Origin: Bacillota bacterium
GTDB taxonomy: Bacteria; Bacillota; Dethiobacteria; DTU022
NCBI GenBank assembly: GCA_029782095.1
Contig: JAKOVL010000164.1
Span: 33,347 to 97,346, forward strand
Length of the DNA: 64,000 nt
Reading direction: 5' to 3'
Position 1 is the first letter of the stretch. Each line of letters starts with the position of its first letter. Below the pieces are notes generated by a model, which ran no database searches, had not been told where the DNA came from, and was given only the letters and a program-made list of their open reading frames with translations. Positions 8,921 through 16,381 of this stretch are shown here, in pieces. The position numbers and the translations under genes are program-made.

Positions 8921-9310
8921 TTGTGCAAGCTGGTGCTGCTTTTTTTGCTGGTCCCCCTGCTGGAACTGTGGCTGCTTATCGAAGTTGGCCGGGCCCTGGG
9001 TACTTGGCCGACCATAATTTTAGTATTCTTAACCGGGTTTATCGGCGTCCTGCTGGCCCGGCTGCAAGGGCTGGCGGTGCTGCGGGATATACATCACCAG
9101 CTGGCGAAGGGCCTGGTGCCCACGGCGCAAATGTTTGACGGGCTCCTCATTTTAATTGGCGGCCTGCTGCTGATAAGCCCCGGCCTGGCAACGGATACCG
9201 CGGGCTTTTTGCTCCTTTTCCCCGTTACCCGGAACCTCCTGAAGGAGCGGCTGCGAAAATGGGTGGAGCGCAAGCTAAAGGAGGGGGCCCTGTACCTGTG
9301 GTACCGCTAG
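8921..9310 (+). CDS. fxsA: FxsA-family membrane protein
   Basis: 129 residues from TTG at 8921, chosen because AAGGAGGG ends seven bases before it; the ATG at 8885 has no such site. LVPLLELWLLIEVG, GTWPTIILVFLTGFIGVLLARLQG and ISPGLATDTAGFLLLFP are characteristic of FxsA. Three or four membrane helices. In E. coli FxsA overproduction relieves phage exclusion by binding PifA; its normal role in other bacteria is unknown. Last gene of the rightward group; it converges with yolD. Confidence 0.88.
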   Translation: MCKLVLLFLLVPLLELWLLIEVGRALGTWPTIILVFLTGFIGVLLARLQGLAVLRDIHHQLAKGLVPTAQMFDGLLILIGGLLLISPGLATDTAGFLLLFPVTRNLLKERLRKWVERKLKEGALYLWYR

Positions 9311-9320
9311 AGCGCCCTTT

Positions 9321-9659
9321 TTAGTCCAGTTCCAGGGCGATGACCAGGCCGGCGGGGATGGTTACCGGCCCCTGTTCCGTCTTTAAACGGAGACGGGGAG
9401 GATGGGACAGGGGCGGCAGGGCCGGTCCCCTCCGGGTGATGCAGCCAGTTCCGTTTAAATAGGTGACCCGCAGCGGCCTGTTTTCCCGCCAGGAGCGTTC
9501 CAGCAGCTGCTGCCACTCCTCCTGCTGCTGCTGGTCGAAATCGGGGAGGCGGATCTCTTCCTGCCGCCGGCTCTCCCGCTGGAGGCGGTTTAGCAGCTCC
9601 CGGTGCTCCGGCAGGAGCATGCTGCTGCAGGCGAACTGGTGGTACATTTTGCTGCTCAA
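9321..9659 (-). CDS. YolD-like protein
   Basis: 112 residues. PLRVTYLNGTG followed by ITRRGP and, near the C-terminus, GPVTIPAGLVIALELD matches the YolD family, small proteins almost always coupled to Y-family polymerases in Firmicutes. The ATG overlaps the stop of the polymerase gene by 4 bases (translational coupling). By analogy with B. subtilis YolD/UvrX or YqjW/YqjX it is part of the SOS-induced translesion cassette, but its activity is not established. Confidence 0.85.
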   Translation of the reverse strand: MSSKMYHQFACSSMLLPEHRELLNRLQRESRRQEEIRLPDFDQQQQEEWQQLLERSWRENRPLRVTYLNGTGCITRRGPALPPLSHPPRLRLKTEQGPVTIPAGLVIALELD

Positions 9660-10903
9660 GCCTCATGTCCCCCAATCTTGTTGGCCCGGTCGAAGAGCTG
9701 TGCCCCCGCCGTTAAGGAAGAAGCCCGGAAAAGGGAGGTTCTCCCGAATTTGGCGCGGACCAGGTCCATGGCCCGGTACAAAGCCTCGGTCTTTTCCCGG
9801 TTGTCAAAGAGGGAGAGCTGGACCTCCCGGCAGTCGGTCAGGGAAGAAAGCCGGATGCCCAGGGCGCGCAGCGGCTTCCGGTCCCAGTGGCGGAAAAAAA
9901 GATCCAGAACCCAGGGGTAGACCTGGTGGGCCGCCGCCGTGGGTTCGGGGAGGCGCTGCTGGCGGAGGAAGCCCGAGGAGTGCCGGAAGTCCGCCCCCCG
10001 GCAGTATACGCTTACCGTTCTCCCCATCTTTCCCAAAGCCCGGGCCCGGAAGCAGACCTCCTCGCACAGTTCCAGCAGGACCACTTTAATCTCCGATTCT
10101 TTGACATAGTCCCGGGGCAGGGTCATGTTGTGGCTCACCCCTTTTTGCTCCTCGGAGGCGGTGGCGGGAGAGATGGTGGAGTAGTCGATGCCGTGGGCGT
10201 TCAGCCACAGGATCTCCCCGTTGACTCCCCAGCGCCGGCGCAGGCTTTCCCGGGGCAAGCGGGCCAGGTGGCCGATGGTCCGTATCGCCATGCGCTGAAA
10301 ATGGCTCTCCATGCGGGAGCCGACCCCGAAAAGGGAGGAGACGGGGAGGGGCCAGGTGTAGAAGGCGTAGTTTTCGTGGTTCAGGGCAAAGATGCCCTCG
10401 GAGGATTTCTTGGCGAAACAGTCGCAGGCCATCTTGGCCTGAAGGGGATTTTCCCCGATCCCGATGCGGCAGCGGATGCCTGTTTCCTCCCAGACCCGCC
10501 TGATCATCTCCCGGGCCATCTCCTGGGGAGGGCCGAAGAGCTTTTCGCAGCCGGTCATATCCAGGAAGAGTTCGTCGATGGAGTAGGGGAGAACCCGGTC
10601 GCTGAACTGGCGGAAGATCTCCATGATCCGGAGGGAGAACTGGAGATAGGTATGCATGCGGGGTTTGACCAGGATGACCTCGGGACAGAGGCGGCGGTAC
10701 TCCCCGGCCAGAAAGCCCGTTTTGATGCCGTAAGCCTTGGCCTCTTTGCTGGCGGCCAGGACGATGCCGCGCCGGCGCTCCGGGTCGCCGCAGACCACCA
10801 CCGGCTTTCCCCGCCAGGCGGGGTTGAGGGAGGTCTCCACGCTGGCGTAGAAGGATTCCATGTCGGCCAGGAAAATTAACTTGCTGCGGTCCGGCACCAT
10901 CAC
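9656..10903 (-). CDS. Y-family DNA polymerase (DinB/UvrX type)
   Basis: 415 residues. Catalytic acids are visible as D14 (FLADMESFYASVE) and D110-E111 in YSIDELFLD, the Y-family hallmark. Palm/fingers cover about 8-170, the thumb with helix-hairpin-helix (SLFGVGSRMESHFQRMAIRTIGHLA) about 195-225, and the little finger follows to about 360. Starts at GTG 10903 or the adjacent ATG 10900 after a G-rich Shine-Dalgarno. It performs error-prone bypass synthesis. An SOS box covers its promoter region and yolD is coupled downstream, so the cassette is damage-inducible. Confidence 0.93.
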   Translation of the reverse strand: MMVPDRSKLIFLADMESFYASVETSLNPAWRGKPVVVCGDPERRRGIVLAASKEAKAYGIKTGFLAGEYRRLCPEVILVKPRMHTYLQFSLRIMEIFRQFSDRVLPYSIDELFLDMTGCEKLFGPPQEMAREMIRRVWEETGIRCRIGIGENPLQAKMACDCFAKKSSEGIFALNHENYAFYTWPLPVSSLFGVGSRMESHFQRMAIRTIGHLARLPRESLRRRWGVNGEILWLNAHGIDYSTISPATASEEQKGVSHNMTLPRDYVKESEIKVVLLELCEEVCFRARALGKMGRTVSVYCRGADFRHSSGFLRQQRLPEPTAAAHQVYPWVLDLFFRHWDRKPLRALGIRLSSLTDCREVQLSLFDNREKTEALYRAMDLVRAKFGRTSLFRASSLTAGAQLFDRANKIGGHEA

Positions 10904-10920
10904 AACCGCCCCCCCAATAT

Positions 10921-10965
10921 CGAACTTATGTTCTATATATTATAATACAACAAAATGGCGGTCAA
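10921..10965 (-). promoter_or_regulatory. SOS (LexA) box and promoter of the polymerase-yolD operon
   Basis: CGAAC-TTAT-GTTCT at 10921-10934 fits the Gram-positive LexA/DinR box (CGAAC-N4-GTTCG-like). On the minus strand TTGACC (10965-10960), 17 bases and TAATAT (10942-10937) form the promoter, so LexA bound just downstream of the -10 box would block transcription. Confidence 0.8.
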
Positions 10966-11020
10966 GAACAGGAGGATCATCATCCCGTATAAGCAAAAAA
11001 GCACGAAAACAAACAAATTC

Positions 11021-11048
11021 TTGGCCGGCAGCGCAATATTTGTATACT
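11021..11048 (+). promoter_or_regulatory. Promoter of mtnA-like gene
   Basis: TTGGCC (11021-11026), 16 bases, TATACT (11043-11048). A small hairpin GTGCAG-TCAA-CTGCAC (11115-11130) follows in the leader. Confidence 0.5.
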
Positions 11049-11158
11049 TATAGAAGGAACTCGGGCTGTAAAGACAAAGACTAAAGAATAGGAGGCAGCC
11101 TGAGAGCAGCGGTCGTGCAGTCAACTGCACAATGAAAAAAATTGCACGGGGGATTAAA

Positions 11159-12211
11159 ATGAACCACCAACTGGAAAGTGTAAAGCTAAGCGAAGACAAG
11201 AAAAGTGTTGTCATCATCGACCAGACCAGGCTCCCCAATGACCTGGTCTACTTGACGATTTCCACCGCCCGGGAATTATACGAGGCCATATTTGAACTTA
11301 AGGTAAGGGGCGCCCCCGCCATCGGGATCTGTGCCGCTTACGGCATTTACTGCCTTGCCCGGCAGATTAAGGCCTCCAGTTATGATGAATTTTACCGGGA
11401 ATTTCGCCGGCTGGTGGAGTACATCGAATCTTCCAGGCCGACGGCGGTAAATTTAAGCTGGGCTTTGAGGAGAATGGAGGGCGTTGTGCTCCGCAATAGG
11501 GAAAAAGAGATCCCGGAAATTCTGGAATTGCTGGAAGAGGAAAGCCGCCTCATTCACCAGGAGGATATCGCCATGTGCCGCTCCATCTCGGAATACGGGC
11601 TGACGCTGATTAAAGAAGGGGACGGCGTGCTTACTCACTGCAACGCTGGACCCCTGGCCACTTCTCGCTACGGGACGGCCCTGGGGCCCATCATCCTGGG
11701 GAAGGAGCGGGGCCTGGAATTCCGGGTGTTTGTCGACGAGACCCGCCCCCTCTTGCAGGGAAGCCGCTTGACCGCTTTCGAACTTAACCGGGCCGGCGTA
11801 GATGTTACCCTTATCTGCGATAACATGGCCAGCATGGTTATGAAAAACGGCTGGATCCAGGCTTGTTTCGTAGGCTGCGATAGAGTCGCCGCCAACGGCG
11901 ATGTGGCCAATAAAATCGGCACCAGCGGCCTGGCGATCCTGGCCTGGTACTACAACATTCCCTTTTATGTTCTCGGGCCCACCTCCAGCATCGACCTCGA
12001 CTGCAAAACGGGGAGCGACATAAAAATTGAGCTGCGGGCGCCGGAAGAGATAAAGGAGAAGTATTTCAGCCGGCCGGTGGCCCCTCGGGAGGTTAAATGC
12101 TACAATCCGGCTTTCGATGTAACGGATCATTCCCTGATCACGGCCATTGTAACGGAAAAGGGGATTTGCCGCCCTCCCTATACGGAGAGCCTGGCGGCCC
12201 TGTTTAAATAG
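11159..12211 (+). CDS. mtnA: S-methyl-5-thioribose-1-phosphate isomerase (MtnA-like)
   Basis: 350 residues from the ATG at 11159, which follows GGGGGAT; an upstream in-frame ATG at 11132 has no good site. RGAPAIG, the catalytic-Cys motif [10 protein letters not shown] and the catalytic-Asp motif [16 protein letters not shown] define the eIF2B-like aldose-ketose isomerase family. It converts methylthioribose-1-phosphate to the ribulose isomer in methionine salvage, or deoxyribose-1-phosphate in 5'-deoxyadenosine disposal. No mtnB/C/D/E genes are near, while MTA phosphorylase and MTA/SAH deaminase genes lie 3-5 kb on, so a short salvage route that does not regenerate methionine is plausible. 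Confidence 0.88.
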   Translation: MNHQLESVKLSEDKKSVVIIDQTRLPNDLVYLTISTARELYEAIFELKVRGAPAIGICAAYGIYCLARQIKASSYDEFYREFRRLVEYIESSRPTAVNLSWALRRMEGVVLRNREKEIPEILELLEEESRLIHQEDIAMCRSISEYGLTLIKEGDGVLTHCNAGPLATSRYGTALGPIILGKERGLEFRVFVDETRPLLQGSRLTAFELNRAGVDVTLICDNMASMVMKNGWIQACFVGCDRVAANGDVANKIGTSGLAILAWYYNIPFYVLGPTSSIDLDCKTGSDIKIELRAPEEIKEKYFSRPVAPREVKCYNPAFDVTDHSLITAIVTEKGICRPPYTESLAALFK

Positions 12212-12292
12212 CAAGAGAAGCTATATCATGCTGAGCAGGATAGATTTACGCGGAAGGTTTGTTTCTTGAGAGAAGAGGCAAGCGGGAAGAGC

Positions 12293-12691
12293 TTAGCTGC
12301 GCTTGATCAGGCGGTTAATGGTCTCCACTACCAGGCCCAATAGGAATCCGGCAAAGGTGATTGCCAGCATGTAGATGATACCCGTGTAGAGAACAAAAAT
12401 CTGCCCCACCGTGGAAACGGTGCCGGCAATTAGAATCAATACCAGGGAGCCGATGAACATGGACGCGGTGCTAAATATGAGCATCGCCTTGAGGTTGTAG
12501 TGCCCCAGCAAAGCGATCAACTCTCCGCAAAGCAGGAATAAAGCCAGCAGCAATATAGTCGTTTTAAAATTTAAAGCTATGGGCAGCGAAAAGAGGAATT
12601 TGGCCAGAACAACCAGGCTGAAATTGGCCAGGCCGAGGACCGCCCCGAACAGGGGCCACTTGTTTTGCACAAATCTTCTTAAAGGCTCCAT
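12293..12691 (-). CDS. Four-helix membrane protein of unknown function
   Basis: 132 residues with four clear hydrophobic segments (about 14-33, 41-62, 68-90 and 96-122) and a basic C-terminus (NRLIKRS). No catalytic motif and no family I recognise. It converges with mtnA and lies next to the tRNA cluster; ATG at 12691 follows AGGAAG. It looks genuine from its hydrophobic periodicity and codon use. Confidence 0.65.
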   Translation of the reverse strand: MEPLRRFVQNKWPLFGAVLGLANFSLVVLAKFLFSLPIALNFKTTILLLALFLLCGELIALLGHYNLKAMLIFSTASMFIGSLVLILIAGTVSTVGQIFVLYTGIIYMLAITFAGFLLGLVVETINRLIKRS

Positions 12692-12918
12692 GCTTATGCT
12701 TCCTGTTGCTTTGTCGAATTACAATCTACTTCGATAGCATGTTAATTTAATCCTCTCATTATAAAGAAGAAAACAGTTGCAAATACAGGTGTTATCCGTC
12801 GAACGGCCAAACAAGCAGGCTGCAAATACCTGGCAAAACCTTACCTGGTCAATTATATAAATGATGGAAATAAAGAAATAGAACCAAGCGGATTTCTGCA
12901 TTGAAAGAGGAGCAGAAA

Positions 12919-12952
12919 GAAAAAACCCCGGAAGCCTTAATCTTCCGGGGTT
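12919..12952 (-). terminator. Terminator of the tRNA Thr-Tyr-Lys operon
   Basis: On the minus strand CCCCGGAAG (12950-12942) and CTTCCGGGG (12934-12926) pair around a 7-base loop and run into six or more T residues. It lies three bases past the tRNA-Lys 3' end. Confidence 0.9.
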
Positions 12953-12954
12953 TC

Positions 12955-13030
12955 TGGTGAGCCATCCAGGATTCGAACCTGGGACACCCTGATTAAAAGT
13001 CAGGTGCTCTGCCAACTGAGCTAATGGCCC
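12955..13030 (-). tRNA. tRNA-Lys (anticodon TTT)
   Basis: 76 nt, CCA encoded. Acceptor GGGCCAT pairs with ATGGCTC allowing one G-U. Anticodon loop CTTTTAA gives TTT. D arm TAGCTCAGTTGG and T arm GGTTCGAATCC are standard. Confidence 0.97.
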
Positions 13031-13035
13031 GTGAA

Positions 13036-13121
13036 TGGTGGAGAGGACTGGATTCGAACCAGTGAAGGCAACGCCAGCAGATTTACAGTCTGCCCCCTTT
13101 GGCCAGCTTGGGTACCTCTCC
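13036..13121 (-). tRNA. tRNA-Tyr (anticodon GTA)
   Basis: 86 nt class II tRNA with long variable arm. Acceptor GGAGAGG pairs with CCTCTCC; anticodon loop CTGTAAA between GCAGA and TCTGC gives GTA; CCA is encoded. It lies 5 bases from tRNA-Lys. Confidence 0.97.
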
Positions 13122-13132
13122 TTGTCTTCATT

Positions 13133-13207
13133 TGGAGCCGACGAAGGGACTCGAACCCCCAACCGGCTGATTACAAATCAGCTGCTCTACCGTTGAGCTA
13201 CGTCGGC
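13133..13207 (-). tRNA. tRNA-Thr (anticodon TGT)
   Basis: 75 nt. Acceptor GCCGACG pairs with CGTCGGC, anticodon loop TTTGTAA gives TGT, T arm GGTTCGAGTCC is standard, and the 3' end is TCCA. First gene of the Thr-Tyr-Lys cluster. Confidence 0.97.
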
Positions 13208-13358
13208 CTCCTAACTCAAGCTTGGTAAAGCAATTTATAGTATAGCGTATTTGTTTTTCTGCGTCAACACACCTTGGGTAAATTGCATCTTTCTCCGGAC
13301 CGGAGGGAAAATAGGGATGCAGGGGGCAGCAAGAATCCAACGCAAAGGAGATTACAAA

Positions 13359-13826
13359 GTGACCTATAATGAAGCGGATAAAAAAACAATTGAGGCGCTT
13401 AACCAGCTTTTGCAGGGAGAATACATGGCCGTGGAGAGTTTCAATAACTTTATCGCCAAGCTGGAGGATGAAAAGGTAAAGCAAGTTTTTAAAGAAGTGC
13501 AGAAGCAGCATCGCGATAATATCGGCAAACTGGCCTCCTATATTCAAGAAATAGGCGGTCGGCCAAGAGAGAATCTCGGCATGAAAGGAACCATGGCGGA
13601 ATTTAAAATTAATATGGATTTGGGTTCTGATGCCGATACTGCTGAAATTATAAGAAAAGCTGTAGAGGGGGAAACCCAGGGCGTTAACATGGCTGAAAAA
13701 GTGTTGAGGGGCGACCTGGATGATAAATCCAGGGATATAGCAGGCGAAATCCTGCACAGGGATAGGGGTTCCATTGATAAGCTTAACGGCTTGCTCGAGA
13801 CAATGAAAATAAAATCAACGAGTTGA
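13359..13826 (+). CDS. Ferritin-like four-helix protein (DUF2383-like)
   Basis: 155 residues from GTG at 13359, chosen because AAAGGAG ends eight bases upstream. Four helices carry candidate di-iron ligands: GEYMAVESF (E near 19-25), KQHRDNI (H near 50), EGETQGV (E near 103-105) and LHRDRGSIDKL (H near 132). This E...H...E...H pattern and length match DUF2383-like ferritin-like proteins of spore-forming Firmicutes. A role in iron or oxidative stress handling or in spores is likely but not shown. It is divergent from the tRNA cluster. Confidence 0.7.
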   Translation: MTYNEADKKTIEALNQLLQGEYMAVESFNNFIAKLEDEKVKQVFKEVQKQHRDNIGKLASYIQEIGGRPRENLGMKGTMAEFKINMDLGSDADTAEIIRKAVEGETQGVNMAEKVLRGDLDDKSRDIAGEILHRDRGSIDKLNGLLETMKIKSTS

Positions 13827-14233
13827 CATGGAAGCACAATAGCCGTCTCCACGAGACTATGAGCCCAGGGGGCCAGGGTAGATGACCCTGGCTGAAGCCA
13901 AAAAATTAACTGGATAGGCCATAGAGTAATTGAAAAATCAATAATCCTTTTGAATGGACCTATGCACTTGCCAAAAGGTGAGTGCATTTCTATTTATTAA
14001 GCCAAAAACAATAGGGGTGAACATAAAAATGACTTCGACGATAGTCTCTCTGGGGGTCCCGAAGGAATTAACTTTACTGCTTCCTAATCCAAGGCCGCCG
14101 CTCATGGAATAACAAAAGCTTAGGAAGGCAATTAATAGTACAGCGCATTAATCATCGCACCAAAATAGTTTGCGCCTTGGATAAGGGCACCCCAGAACAA
14201 TCAACTGATGCCGGAAGCAGGAGGTAAAAAACC
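13827..14233. other. 407-base intergenic region with foldable RNA elements
   Basis: No credible gene. It contains an 8-bp stem, GCCAGGGT (13872-13879) with ACCCTGGC (13884-13891), followed by an A-rich stretch and then a terminator-like hairpin at 13962-13999. A second unstructured stretch precedes the TPR gene. The stem plus terminator could be a small RNA or leader; I match it to no known riboswitch class. Confidence 0.4.
13962..13999 (+). terminator. Intrinsic terminator
   Basis: ATGCACTTGCC (13962-13972) pairs with GGTGAGTGCAT (13977-13987), with two G-U pairs and an AAAA loop, then TTTCTATTTATT. It ends transcription from the ferritin-like gene or from the structured region after it. 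Confidence 0.7.
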
Positions 14234-15196
14234 ATGTTTTCCACCTTTACCGCCATCTTTGAAGCCCTGGACGATATAGAAAAAGAGCTCTCCGGGGAGA
14301 AGAGCGAAGCCGAGAAAGAAGAACTAATCAATACCCTTTTAAGTCTCCGGAAAACCATGGACAAATGCGTGCAGTACTGGCTCCGCTTCGAAGAGAGAGT
14401 GAACGAAATTCAGGAGCGCTACGGGCTGTCCCTGCCGGATACGCTGCCGGAAGGATTTATGGGCACGCCGGAATACTGGGAGGAAATGGTGACCGGGGAG
14501 AAGCCGCAGGAGAAGGGGGAGGAGCCCCAGAAAGAAGAATCCCGGCCCGAAGAGATAAAAAGCGAGGTGGCCATAAGCTCTTTTCGGCGCGGTCTGGGCT
14601 TCTGGGAACTGGCCATGCTGAAAGAAGCCGTGGGGGAATTTAAAAAGGTGGTGGAAGAGGAACCGGATCTCATCCTGGGACATTTCTGCCTGGGGCTCTC
14701 CAGTGCCCAACTGGGGCAGGTCGAGGAGGCCTTTAGAGAGTTGAAACTGGTGCTGGCCCTGGACAAGAACCGCTTCGTGCAGGCGCTGGCGCTTAATACC
14801 CTGGGCATACTGATGGTGAAGAAAGAGCAGCCGGAACAGGCCCTGCAATATTTCATCAAGGCCAACGAGGCCGATCCCAATCTGCGGGAGGCCTGGTTCA
14901 ACCGGGCCTCCACCCTTTATAATTTAAAAAGATACCAGGAGTGCGTGGAGGCCTTCAAAAAGGCGGAGGAGCTCTTTCCCGGGGACTGGGAAGTGGAGCT
15001 GTACCTGGGGCGGGCGCTGGGATACCTGGGCCGCTACAAGGAGGCGGCCCAGGCTCTGGAGCGGGCTTACCGGCACAACCCCCGGGAACCGATTATTACC
15101 TTTGAGCTGGGTTTTGTATACCGGCTTCTGGGAGAAACGGAGAGGGCCAACGAATACTTCAATACAACCCGCCAGTTGCTGGATGTAAAGGGATGA
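14234..15196 (+). CDS. TPR-repeat protein
   Basis: 320 residues after AGGAGG. An N-terminal coiled-coil part (about 1-110, very rich in Glu and Lys) is followed by five or so tetratricopeptide repeats from about 115 to 315, with W/L-G-Y-A-F-A-P positions visible in LGHFCLGLSSAQLGQVEEAF, AWFNRASTLYNLKRYQECVEAF and VELYLGRALGYLGRYKEAAQAL. TPR proteins are scaffolds for protein-protein contacts; no enzyme domain is attached. No signal peptide, so cytoplasmic. It precedes the MTA phosphorylase gene by 83 bases and may be in its transcription unit. Confidence 0.85.
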   Translation: MFSTFTAIFEALDDIEKELSGEKSEAEKEELINTLLSLRKTMDKCVQYWLRFEERVNEIQERYGLSLPDTLPEGFMGTPEYWEEMVTGEKPQEKGEEPQKEESRPEEIKSEVAISSFRRGLGFWELAMLKEAVGEFKKVVEEEPDLILGHFCLGLSSAQLGQVEEAFRELKLVLALDKNRFVQALALNTLGILMVKKEQPEQALQYFIKANEADPNLREAWFNRASTLYNLKRYQECVEAFKKAEELFPGDWEVELYLGRALGYLGRYKEAAQALERAYRHNPREPIITFELGFVYRLLGETERANEYFNTTRQLLDVKG

Positions 15197-15279
15197 CCAG
15201 GACGGCCCGGGGAAGGAATTTATCCCCGCATTAACGAAGTTTTAGGAAAATGCCTTGCCCAGAAGAAGGAGGAGGAGCG

Positions 15280-16077
15280 GTGCCTGATCTGAAAATTGCG
15301 TTAATCGGCGGCAGCGGAATTTACACCTATTCCATCGCCGGCGAGACCGAAGAACTGGTGGTGGAAACAAGATACGGCAAAGCCCAGCTGCAGCGCGGCA
15401 AAACCGGTGACCGCGAGATATACTTTCTGGCCCGGCACGGCACGGGGCATACCAAGCCGCCCCACCTGGTCAATTACCGGGCCAATATCGCTGCGTTAAA
15501 GAAACTGGGCGTGGAGGCGGTCCTGTCTACGGCGGCCGTAGGCTCACTGCACCGGCACATCCTCCCCGGCAGCTGGGTAGTCATCGATCAGTTTATCGAT
15601 TTTACGAAAAGCCGGCCCGTCACCTTCTATGACGGCAGCGACGGCCGGGTGGTCCACGTGGACTTCACCGAACCGTACTGTCCCGAGCTGCGCAGGGCGC
15701 TGCTGCGGGCCGGAGAGCAAATCCGGCGCCCGCTGCTGGACGGCGGCTGCTATGTTTGCACGGAAGGTCCTCGCTTTGAAACCCCGGCGGAGATCAAGGC
15801 TTTTAACCGCCTGGGTGGAGACGTGGTGGGGATGACCAACGTCCCGGAAGTGGTCCTGGCCCGGGAGGCGGGGCTTTGCTATGCCGCCCTGGCCCTGGTG
15901 ACCAATTACGGAGCCGGAATTTCCGAAAAGATGTTGACGCATGAGGAAGTTCTGGAGATGATGGAAGAGAGTAGGGAAGAACTGAACCGGCTTCTAATGG
16001 CCGCCGTGGAGGAGATCTCCGCCGTGCGCTCCTGCCGCTGCTCCTTGCCGGGGCGCTACTGGCCGGAAGCTGAATAA
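15280..16077 (+). CDS. mtnP: 5'-methylthioadenosine phosphorylase / purine nucleoside phosphorylase family
   Basis: 265 residues from GTG at 15280, which follows AAGGAGGAGG; an in-frame ATG at 15250 lacks a site. IALIGGSGIY, RHGTGHTKPPHLVNYRANI, CTEGPRFETPAEI and VGMTNVPEVVLARE are hallmarks of the MTAP branch of the trimeric PNP superfamily. It would release adenine from MTA (or 5'-deoxyadenosine) by phosphorolysis and feed the MtnA-like isomerase. In this family the residue after the purine-site region separates MTAP from PNP; TNYGAG here leaves a choice of MTA, inosine or deoxyadenosine open. Confidence 0.87.
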   Translation: MPDLKIALIGGSGIYTYSIAGETEELVVETRYGKAQLQRGKTGDREIYFLARHGTGHTKPPHLVNYRANIAALKKLGVEAVLSTAAVGSLHRHILPGSWVVIDQFIDFTKSRPVTFYDGSDGRVVHVDFTEPYCPELRRALLRAGEQIRRPLLDGGCYVCTEGPRFETPAEIKAFNRLGGDVVGMTNVPEVVLAREAGLCYAALALVTNYGAGISEKMLTHEEVLEMMEESREELNRLLMAAVEEISAVRSCRCSLPGRYWPEAE

Positions 16078-16381
16078 GAAAGAATAAGGTAAAGGGCAGC
16101 CCGCTTCTTGCTGAAAGGATCGTTCAGTGAGCATAAAATAGATGGTGGAATAAATTGTTGTGGAGAGAAATGCCGCCCTGGCCCCCCGTATCTTGGGGAA
16201 ACGGGTGATTGCGACAATCTCAACTTAAAAGACTTAAGGTTAAAGACCTTAAAACATTAAAGCCGGCTCCTATGGCCGCATCGGCCGGGCAACCGGCGCA
16301 AATTTTTCGCTTTGGGACAATCTGTACCACCCATGCCGAGAAAATAAAAAAGAGTATCTGCCATGTTGGGAGGCGCTGGAG
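16078..16381. other. Leader region upstream of the MTA/SAH deaminase
   Basis: 304 bases without a credible gene; a 62-codon open frame at 16209-16397 overlaps the next gene and looks spurious. A GC-rich stretch at about 16258-16300 includes a GCCGG-GCAA-CCGGC hairpin and a GGCC...GGGCAACCGGCGCAAAT string that recalls part of the SAM-I riboswitch core, but the 5' P1 strand and the usual downstream GGTGCCAA box are not evident. Confidence 0.3.

Noticed and set aside
9887..10879. 330-codon plus-strand frame opposite the Y-family polymerase
   Set aside because: Shadow frame produced by high GC; the minus-strand protein has catalytic motifs and an SOS promoter.
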